DNA of 19,007 nt from an uncultured Desulfobacterales bacterium (GTDB lineage: Bacteria > Desulfobacterota > Desulfobacteria > Desulfobacterales > JAFDCJ01), in NCBI GenBank assembly GCA_945787595.1, contig CALZJV010000221.1:1-19007 (forward strand), read 5' to 3'. The notes beneath the pieces were generated by a model that had not been told where the DNA came from, did no database searches, and worked only from the letters and a program-made list of their open reading frames with translations. The position numbers and the translations under genes are program-made. Positions 7,744 to 13,972 of this stretch are shown here, in pieces. How positions within the stretch are numbered: the stretch's first letter is position 1; the number at the start of each line of letters is the position of its first letter.

Positions 7744-8007
7744 TTGCAGATTTCAGCAACCGCTTACCGCTTTACCGATAATTGCATCGATAATTACTCG
7801 ATCAAGGATCTTAAAACCAAAAATCCGGAGGTCTATTTTTTCTGTCTGTCCAAAGATCACTTTCATCCCGAGTTAAAAGATGTTATAGGTTGCCCTATTT
7901 GGGCATGTATCTGTAAGCCGGTGGATCCGGAGGAACTTTTTTTTGGTTGGAAGCGGTGCACCATAATCACAATGGATCTGACAGAAAATCGCCAGCGCAA
8001 GTCTTAA
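7744..8007 (+). pseudogene. Remnant of a third receiver-domain copy
   Basis: The frame from about 7780 to 7945 encodes IDNYSIKDLKTKNPEVYFF, FHPELKDVIGCPIWACICKP and DPEELFF, clearly the C-terminal half of the same receiver family. The N-terminal half with the acidic pair and phospho-acceptor Asp is missing. Near 7936 the family sequence ELFYWL becomes ELFFGWK, because a run of eight T is one short of what the frame needs. Adding one T restores ELFFWLEAVHHNHN, close to the paralogues' ELFYWLKSI. The TTG at 7744 has no ribosome site. With both a lost N-terminus and a frameshift, this is a decayed tandem duplicate of the receiver at 7355-7720. Confidence 0.75.
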
Positions 8008-8110
8008 CCCGGATAAACTGGTAATACGAAATTCAATCCAGGCCCGAACTTATATATTTGGCCGAAGCTAATCTGAAATTCGAATGGCATAATGTTTAAA
8101 TATTTAAATT

Positions 8111-8989
8111 ATGAAAAGCGTTATACCAGTAGTCATCATAACAGCGGCAATTCTCGTTAGTTGTGTTATAGACGAAAAAAGGCAGGGTCAATTCGTATCC
8201 GCAACAGAAGAGGCGACAAAAACCGCTGAATATCACTATACCGGCAAGTACTGTACCGATTGCCATGAGCAAATACCACAAGAAGGCGGCAACAAATTTT
8301 TAAAATTTGGTGGTGATTTCAATAAATTATGCAAATGCCATCTACAGGAGCCGGACAATTATATCCATCCGGTCGGCATTGAGCCCTCTCATGAAAAAAA
8401 GACCAAAATTCCTGCCGAGTTTCCCCTCTTGCAGGGGAAACTCAGCTGTCTTACCTGTCACGATATATATTGGCAGTGCCAAAAGCGAAGAGTAGATAAA
8501 ATTTCACTGAGAGGCGCACCATTTCCAAGTAGGTCGGATTTCTGTTATAAGTGCCATGATGAAACCAGTTATATGATGCTTGACCCCCATGCCCAGCTAA
8601 ATGCAAGCGGGAAAATTATTGTAGAGAAATGTCTGTACTGTCATAGCGAAAAGCCGGATGAAAATCGATCACGTTATAAAGATGTTAGATTCATTGGAGA
8701 TCTTGAAGTGATCTGCCAGAGGTGTCACGTCATTCGAGGAAATCACGCCGGCAATGTCAATCATTTGGTCAAACCGTCGACCAAGTTTTTAGCCCGCATG
8801 CAGGCAATGGAAAAAGAGTTCGGCATTATACTCCCGTTGGATGAGAACGGCCAATTGACCTGCATCACCTGCCATAATCCGCACGACAAAGGTGTCATCC
8901 CGGCCGAAAATCCGGGTGCCAAAGGCGCCGGGTCGAAATACAGACATCGTTTGCCGGGTAGATTGTGCGTGGAGTGCCATCAACTTTAG
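8111..8989 (+). CDS. Multihaem cytochrome c lipoprotein (7 CXXCH plus one CXCH)
   Basis: A 292-residue exported cytochrome. Residues 1-18 form a lipoprotein signal ending in the lipobox ILVSC (Cys18), so it is probably anchored in a membrane and faces the periplasm or cell surface. CXXCH motifs start near residues 48, 113, 145, 174, 202, 251 and 286. An eighth position, LCKCH (74-77), has only one residue between the cysteines, so either a haem site was lost or the attachment is atypical. The CITCHNPHDKG element and paired haem spacing resemble doubled-CXXCH proteins. The start has no ribosome site, but the signal peptide fits this ATG. The gene lies about 100 bp after the receiver remnant on the same strand and could belong to the sigma-54 transcript. 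It is followed by 650 bp of non-coding DNA. Redox partner unknown. Confidence 0.9.
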   Translation: MKSVIPVVIITAAILVSCVIDEKRQGQFVSATEEATKTAEYHYTGKYCTDCHEQIPQEGGNKFLKFGGDFNKLCKCHLQEPDNYIHPVGIEPSHEKKTKIPAEFPLLQGKLSCLTCHDIYWQCQKRRVDKISLRGAPFPSRSDFCYKCHDETSYMMLDPHAQLNASGKIIVEKCLYCHSEKPDENRSRYKDVRFIGDLEVICQRCHVIRGNHAGNVNHLVKPSTKFLARMQAMEKEFGIILPLDENGQLTCITCHNPHDKGVIPAENPGAKGAGSKYRHRLPGRLCVECHQL

Positions 8990-9640
8990 ATCTTTACGCA
9001 TTCGTTCTTAGCGTTATGAGACCTTAGTCCATCGATTCGTAAATGCGATGACGTATTTACTCACTCAGGACTTAGTGCTGAGTAAGCGATTATGTTGGAT
9101 TGGTCCATGATTATATGTCACTGTAATTGCGAATCGAAGCACTTAGCTGCTCAACCGTGTGCTTGACAGGATCAGCATGAGTTACAGGATATTTAAAACC
9201 CCATTTTAAATTCGATCACTCCTGTTATCCCGTCAAAATTAGGCAGGAAAATAGAAGGGGCTTCGCCCCAATTGGAATGTTGGAATTATGGAATATTGGA
9301 ATCATGGGTTCTGGGATAGTGGAATGATGGGTTTAGAGAACAAAACGAACATAATTATCTTGATTTTCTTGTAATAGTGGCATGTTTTCCGGCACGAAAG
9401 TAGAAAATGGATGTCTGACGGGCATCATCATAAAATGTAAATACAACATTTTTTGTAGAATAGACCTTTTCCCGCTTTTCATGCCCAATATTCCAAAATT
9501 CCACTATTCCATCATTCCATGCGGCTTACCGAGAGAATGGCCGCAAAAAACACCGTGATTTCAATGAATTGTAGAAATTCCGATACATTTAATTATCTTT
9601 GGCGAGTGCATTATCGGGCCGAAGGGATGGAGGTTAAGAT
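8990..9640. other. Repeat-rich intergenic region
   Basis: No supported gene. It holds a dyad TTACTCA/TGAGTAA (9057-9063 and 9079-9085), a GGGGC-TTC-GCCCC hairpin (9258-9270), and a pair of facing low-complexity TGGAAT-type arrays (9272-9519). The word GCGTTATGAGACCTT (9011-9025) recurs with one mismatch at 12995-13009, hinting at another dispersed repeat. An open frame starting at 9519 is a shadow of the octahaem cytochrome. Confidence 0.6.
9272..9519. repeat. Inverted pair of degenerate TGGAAT-type arrays
   Basis: The left arm (9272-9331) is a string of 8-9 bp units such as TTGGAATG, TTGGAATT and ATGGAATA. The right arm (9484-9519) is the same in reverse complement: CCAATATTCC, AATTCCACTATTCC, ATCATTCCAT. 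About 150 bp of AT-rich sequence separates them. This gives a large potential foldback. It looks like an intergenic mobile or structural repeat rather than coding sequence. Confidence 0.6.
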
Positions 9641-10706
9641 TTGGGATCAATCAAAACGATTAAAGCGGCTTGCTTCTGTTTTGTGCTGGTATTCATCGTC
9701 CTATCTGTCGGGTTGCCCGCTGAAGCGGCAGATAAGGAAAATTGTCTCATGTGTCATAGATACCGGTTTGTGGGTCGCATTGATGAAAATGGTAAAAGAC
9801 ATAATTATTATGTTGACGAAAAGAGTTATAGCGGCAGTGTTCATCGCAATGTTCCCTGCCGGGACTGTCATACCTACATTACTAAAATTCCACATGATCC
9901 CGTAACGGAAAATGTTAATTGTGCCAATATATGTCACATAAAACCCCCTTTCTCTCAGGAAAAATTTTCGCACCAATACATCATAGACCTATATACAGGC
10001 AGCGCCCATGGAATAAAACCTGAAGACTCGGACGAGGCAAAGAAGGCCAAGCCGTATTGCAAGTACTGTCACTTGAACGAGAAGTACACCCGAGTGTCGG
10101 AAGAGTTTGAACTGCCACCAGGAAAAAGGTGTTACCCAAGCCTATATTCACATGACCCATCGTCTGCGGAAAAAAACCTCGCGTTCACCCCAGGAGATAG
10201 TCCAGTTATGCAGCAATTGCCACCAGGATAAGGAGCTAATGAAAACATTAAACGTTTCTAAAGAAAACCTGGAGTCGGTGGAAACCTATAATCGCTCGAT
10301 ACATGGCAAATCGATACAACTGGGGTCCCAACAAACCGCCGACTGCATTAGCTGCCATGCGACCAATGCGCTGCATGATATCTATAAAAAAGATAATAAA
10401 AAAGCAACCATACACAAAGACAATCTCATGCAAACCTGCCGGCAATGCCATGCCCAAACAAACAGTTGGTTTATCCAGATTGCCGTTCATCCGGACGCCA
10501 CACACGAAGAAAACCAGGCCGTCCATTTTGCGAGCATTTTCTTTAGATTGGCGCTGTATGGATCTGTATTCAGCATGGTCGGTCTTTTGCTGGTTGAGAC
10601 TTACAGCCGCAGAAAGGATGGCGGCAAACTCCTGATAAGGAATGGTACCACATGGCGGGGCAAATCTAAACGCGGAGCTCAACGCAACAAACCAAAGGAG
10701 GTTTAA
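9641..10706 (+). pseudogene. Octahaem cytochrome c with C-terminal membrane anchor, frameshifted near 10106
   Basis: The TTG start has a good GGAGG site 7 nt upstream and a Sec signal (about 1-30). The first frame (9641-10231) has CLMCH (35), CRDCH (73), CANICH (94, a CX3CH variant) and CKYCH (140), then turns into an unrelated tail after VSEEFE. The second frame (10107-10706) continues the family: LNCHQEKG, CSNCH, CISCH, CRQCH, then a transmembrane helix (about FFRLALYGSVFSMVGLLLVE). The join reads GAGTTTGAACTGC. Inserting GT gives GAG-TGT-TTG-AAC-TGC-CAC, which encodes E-C-L-N-C-H. So a 2-nt deletion that also removes the first Cys of haem 5 is the simplest explanation. The intact protein would have 8 haems. 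It is coupled (TAATG) to the cytochrome b gene and would pass electrons to or from it. A sequencing indel is the alternative. Confidence 0.8.
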
Positions 10707-11674
10707 TGCAAAACTCTTCTGAAAATACTGCCGTTGCCGGCAAAGTACCGGCCGCCGAAGACGATTGCTTAACCTATGTAGAAGGGGTGGGGCAGATCCC
10801 AAGGGATATTTATAAATATGTAACTTCAGACCCTGTAGGGGATCTGCCCCGCTACTCCGTTCATATTGTCATTCAGCATTTGCTGGTCGTTATAAGTTTT
10901 CTTGTTCTGTCTTTCACCGGCTTGCCGGTTTATTTCAGCGACATGTTCTGGGCGCCCTATGTAATTTCATTTTTCGGCGGAGCTGATACTGCCAGGCTCA
11001 TTCATCGAATAGCGGCCTTTACCATGATGTTCGCCTGTGCCTATCATATCTTTACGATTATCGGCGGAACGATCCGCAAAATTATCAACAAAGAGTTCGA
11101 TTACAGGAGAACTCAGATTCCAAGGTTCAAAGACCTTTTAGATTTCATCCATGATGTCAAATACTTTTTGGGATTTGAGCCATACCGGCCCAAAATGGAA
11201 AAATTCATGTACAAACAAAAGCTTCACTATTTGGCCATTATATGGGGCAATTCTGTTTTGATCATTGCAGGCTCCGCATTACTGTACCCAGATATTATGG
11301 CAAGAATATTTCCGCAAACACTGGCAAAATTATTGCCGCAGGCGGTTGAAACCGGTGCTTCATTTCCTGCATTTTTCCAGGAATTTGCAAGATTAATGCA
11401 TGCGGATGAGGCTGTAATGGCCCTGATCTTACTGGCTTTCTGGCATTGGACGAATGTTCATCTGGTGCCGGGCAGATTTCCGCTGCAGTGGGCTTTTTTA
11501 ACCGGTAAGATCACCCGGGAGCATCAAATAGAGGAGCATTTTTTGGAGTACCTAAATAATCTCAAAGAAATACCCGAGGAAAAAGAGTATATGAAAAACT
11601 TTCTCAAAGAAAAGGGAGTTGAAAAATCACCTGCCCCCGAGGTGTCTATCTCTGATCTACCTCGAATTAGCTAG
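10706..11674 (+). CDS. Cytochrome b-type membrane subunit (formate dehydrogenase gamma / Ni-Fe hydrogenase cyt b-like)
   Basis: A 322-residue integral membrane protein. The start overlaps the previous stop (TAATG) and is preceded by AAAGGAGG. Four hydrophobic segments are visible, near residues 54-76, 98-122, 172-195 and 233-256. They carry histidines able to ligate b-type haems: H53/H58, H100/H114, H174, H232/H247/H252. After an N-terminal soluble part (1-45) the pattern resembles di-haem cytochrome b561-type quinone-reactive subunits. With the upstream octahaem cytochrome it would form a quinone:cytochrome c oxidoreductase module, comparable in logic to Geobacter Cbc complexes; homology to a given one is not shown. 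The C-terminal tail is hydrophilic. The stop codon TAG lies inside the left terminal repeat of the element at 11669-11865, so the last residues may have been altered by its insertion. Confidence 0.87.
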   Translation: MQNSSENTAVAGKVPAAEDDCLTYVEGVGQIPRDIYKYVTSDPVGDLPRYSVHIVIQHLLVVISFLVLSFTGLPVYFSDMFWAPYVISFFGGADTARLIHRIAAFTMMFACAYHIFTIIGGTIRKIINKEFDYRRTQIPRFKDLLDFIHDVKYFLGFEPYRPKMEKFMYKQKLHYLAIIWGNSVLIIAGSALLYPDIMARIFPQTLAKLLPQAVETGASFPAFFQEFARLMHADEAVMALILLAFWHWTNVHLVPGRFPLQWAFLTGKITREHQIEEHFLEYLNNLKEIPEEKEYMKNFLKEKGVEKSPAPEVSISDLPRIS

Positions 11675-11865
11675 TGCCCGTCCATAAATCGGTTAAAATC
11701 AGTTTGGGCACTCAGTAGCGTTTCCAATCCAGAAATGCGGATTTTTGTCCAAGGTCAAGGATATCAAGCATTTGTGCGGAGACGTAGCTGGCTACGTCGC
11801 ACAAACAAACGCGCCGATAGACGCCGAGATTGGGCAAAAAGACCGTTTATGGATGGAAACTAGCT
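11669..11865. mobile_element. MITE-like inverted-repeat element, about 197 bp
   Basis: Terminal inverted repeats of about 25 bp: the left (11669-11693) begins AGCTAGTGCCCGTCCATAAA, and the right (11841-11865), read in reverse complement, begins AGCTAGTTTCCATCCATAAA. Inside is a strong hairpin, TTTGTGC-GGA-GACGTAG / CTACGTC-GCACAAA (11771-11805). No ORF is seen. Size, terminal repeats and lack of coding capacity fit a miniature non-autonomous element. It fills most of the gap between the cytochrome b and trihaem genes. No target-site duplication is obvious. Confidence 0.65.
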
Positions 11866-11897
11866 AAAATGCCATAAATTATGGAGGTAACCTTAAA

Positions 11898-12764
11898 TTG
11901 CGCCAAGCGACCAAGAAACGAGTCAACCATCCTATCGCAGCTTATTTTATAGGATCTTTTTTTGTGCTACTCACTATTGTAGTGCTTGCCGGTGTCGTGC
12001 ATCATCTGACGTTTTCCCATCATGGCCCTCAACTTTTAAAATCATTAAAGGATAAATATTTTCCGGAAGATATATCACCCATCATGAAAGAGGCCAAACG
12101 TCTGGAAGACTTAGAAATACATCAGCATTTTCATCACATTGTAGACTACCCCCAGCTTCCTGAAACTGAGCGCCCGGTGTGTTTCATATGCCACTCTGAC
12201 TTTCCACATACCAAAAATAAAAAAGTCAGGGCGCTTTTAAACATGCATACCCAGTATTTTGTGTGTGAAACCTGCCATATCAAAGAGCAGGCTGACACGC
12301 ATATCGTTTATAAATGGCATAGTCCTTATGAGGACAATCCCCAAGGCCCTTTCTTAGGGACAAGCTATGATCCTGAAACAGGCGATCTGGTCGACGTGGA
12401 GGATAAGTTTTCCAAGCTGACGCCGTTTTACCTAAAAGGTGATAAACTCCAATCTGCCATTCAAAAGCAGGATGTGCCTTTGGCGCGGGATTACATGAAG
12501 GTAAGAGATAAGCTTACCCCGGAGCAAAGAGATGGGGTTAAAAATAAATTTCATGTCAATGTCAAAGAAAAGGGACATGACTGCAAAACATGCCATTCCG
12601 AAAAAGGCATCCTGGATTTTAAAAAATTTGGATTTGCTGATAATCGAATTATAGATTTGGTCCAGTTGAACGTTAAAGGCATGTTAACCAAATACGAGGA
12701 ATTTTACCTGCCGGATCTATTTATAGAACCTGAATCGGCAGGGCCTAAACCTAATAATGAGTGA
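11898..12764 (+). CDS. Membrane-anchored trihaem cytochrome c
   Basis: A 288-residue protein. The TTG start has a GGAGGT site about 9 nt upstream; no better ATG fits the N-terminus. A basic n-region is followed by one hydrophobic helix (about 13-34) with no evident cleavage site, so it is probably a signal anchor with the rest in the periplasm. CXXCH motifs lie at 95 (CFICH), 123 (CETCH) and 229 (CKTCH). The His-rich stretch around 74-80 (HQHFHH) and other histidines could serve as distal haem ligands. The rest is hydrophilic with no recognised domain. It probably relays electrons between the preceding quinone-linked cytochrome b module and soluble cytochromes; this rests on position only. 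The NapC/NirT family is not supported, because haem number and spacing differ. Confidence 0.85.
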   Translation: MRQATKKRVNHPIAAYFIGSFFVLLTIVVLAGVVHHLTFSHHGPQLLKSLKDKYFPEDISPIMKEAKRLEDLEIHQHFHHIVDYPQLPETERPVCFICHSDFPHTKNKKVRALLNMHTQYFVCETCHIKEQADTHIVYKWHSPYEDNPQGPFLGTSYDPETGDLVDVEDKFSKLTPFYLKGDKLQSAIQKQDVPLARDYMKVRDKLTPEQRDGVKNKFHVNVKEKGHDCKTCHSEKGILDFKKFGFADNRIIDLVQLNVKGMLTKYEEFYLPDLFIEPESAGPKPNNE

Positions 12765-12792
12765 AGTTTAAATAATAGCGAAGCTTCTCCTT

Positions 12793-12844
12793 CTGGATGC
12801 TTGATACTGGATTAGTACTGAAATTCCATCCAGCATCCAGCATC
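12793..12844. repeat. Inverted GATGCTGGAT-type repeat
   Basis: GATGCTTGATACTGGAT (12796-12812) faces ATCCAGCATCCAGCATC (12828-12844). The arms match at 15 of 17 positions with a 15-bp loop. It is a second family of degenerate facing arrays, different in sequence from 9272-9519 but alike in design. It sits 30 bp after the trihaem gene and could also act as a transcript-end hairpin. Confidence 0.55.
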
Positions 12845-12969
12845 TTCTACACCACAGGTTTATTCGCTTTTCAAGAAGTTGACTCATTTGTTAAGTTTTT
12901 GGCCTAATAGAACGGTTAAAGAGATGATTCTGACTCAGGGATAGTTTAGTGGTTGATTCGTTTAACACG

Positions 12970-13004
12970 CTCGTAAAAAGTTCGCTTTTCCGACGCGTTA
13001 CGAG
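12970..13004. repeat. Nested hairpin before the NHL gene
   Basis: CTCGTAA (12970-12976) pairs with TTACGAG (12998-13004). Inside, AAAAG-TTCG-CTTTT forms a second stem. It lies about 40 bp upstream of the NHL gene start, within its likely leader or promoter. The word GCGTTACGAGACCTT here (12995-13009) recurs with one mismatch at 9011-9025. Role unknown. Confidence 0.4.
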
Positions 13005-13042
13005 ACCTTCCATAAATCATTCGTTTTGCAAGGGGTTGTTAT

Positions 13043-13972
13043 TTGGTTAAATCGAAAGACACTTTTGTTCATTTCATTGTAGCCCTATCCATCCTGTTCA
13101 TTCCCAGAATCTCTTATCCCGTCGAATGCGTCAACAGTCGATTTCTTTTTGATATCAAGCCGGAGGCTGACCAGCCCAGCGATATCTCAGTTGTCCCCAA
13201 CGGCGATATCTACCTGGTAGATGGTGTAAACAACCGGATTATTGTGCTGGATTCACGCGGCGAGTTGAAATATTCTTTTGGAAAGCTGGGTGGAGGTGAA
13301 AGTGAATTCAAATATCCTCTCGGAATTGATATATCGGACCAAGGAAAGGTGTTTATCGCTGATTCGGGAAATCACAGGATACAAGTATTTGATTTAAAAG
13401 GAAACTTTTTGTATTTGTTTAAAGTTGGCAGCGGTCCCGGCGAAAAGCCTTCTGATCCGGTGGATGTACTGGCCTCCAAGCTCAAAGGCTACGTCTACGT
13501 ATCGGACAACGATAACCATAAAATAAAAGTGTATAACCGCAGCGGTATTTTTCAATTCGAATGGGGGGGATTCGGCGAAGGACCCGGTGAATTCAGATAC
13601 CCGGGGATTCTGGCGATCAATGAATACAATCAGGTTTTCGTCGTCGATGTGCTCAACACTAGAGTCCAGAAATTTGACCCTTTTGGAAATTTCATAACAG
13701 ATATCGGCGCTTGGGGTGTGTTTCCGGGCAAACTTTTCAGACCGAAGGGCGTAGCCATTGATAAAAAAAACAGGGTATTTGTCAGTGACAGTTATATGGG
13801 ATTGCTACAGGTGTTTACCGATTCGGGCGGCTTTCTGGGGGTTGTTTGTGTAAATAACGAAAAAAGACAATTTATTACACCCGTCGGGCTCTATATGGGT
13901 AATAAGGATGACCGTCTTCAAATAGTGGAAATGAAGGACAACAAAATCAGTGTTCTGAAAATGTTAGACTAA
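13043..13972 (+). CDS. Secreted NHL-repeat beta-propeller protein
   Basis: A 309-residue protein with a Sec signal (about 1-27). The TTG start is preceded by AAGGGG. Six NHL-type repeats follow, each with a pattern like PSDISVVPNGDIYLVDGVNN RIIVLD or GLDISDQGKVFIADSGNHRI, at roughly 45-75, 92-122, 137-168, 185-213, 232-259 and 280-305. This fits a six-bladed propeller. There is no haem motif or catalytic signature. It ends in TAATG overlapping the start of the giant cytochrome, so the two are almost certainly made together. NHL proteins are known to be encoded beside multihaem cytochromes in extracellular electron-transfer loci of Geobacter and of syntrophic sulfate reducers, where a scaffold role has been suggested. 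A scaffold or docking role here is inference. Confidence 0.9.
   Translation: MVKSKDTFVHFIVALSILFIPRISYPVECVNSRFLFDIKPEADQPSDISVVPNGDIYLVDGVNNRIIVLDSRGELKYSFGKLGGGESEFKYPLGIDISDQGKVFIADSGNHRIQVFDLKGNFLYLFKVGSGPGEKPSDPVDVLASKLKGYVYVSDNDNHKIKVYNRSGIFQFEWGGFGEGPGEFRYPGILAINEYNQVFVVDVLNTRVQKFDPFGNFITDIGAWGVFPGKLFRPKGVAIDKKNRVFVSDSYMGLLQVFTDSGGFLGVVCVNNEKRQFITPVGLYMGNKDDRLQIVEMKDNKISVLKMLD

Noticed and set aside
8041..8110. Sigma-54 promoter TGGCAT-AATGT-TTAA (8083-8097) before the lipoprotein gene
   Set aside because: The -12 half lacks the GC of TTGC, so it does not meet the consensus, and the gene may be read from the promoter at 7165-7200.
9272..9519. CRISPR array
   Set aside because: Units are 8-9 bp, degenerate, contiguous and in facing orientation, with no unique spacers of 25-40 bp.
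9519..9905. 128-residue plus-strand open frame overlapping the start of the octahaem gene
   Set aside because: The other frame from the TTG at 9641 has a ribosome site, a signal peptide and CXXCH motifs; this one has none.
10090..10120. Programmed ribosomal frameshifting in the octahaem gene
   Set aside because: No slippery heptamer or downstream stimulatory hairpin is visible, and a 2-nt loss that also restores a haem Cys when repaired is a simpler account.
10248..10802. 184-residue minus-strand open frame
   Set aside because: It is antisense to the octahaem and cytochrome b genes, whose haem motifs and coupled start are clear; composition looks like a shadow frame.
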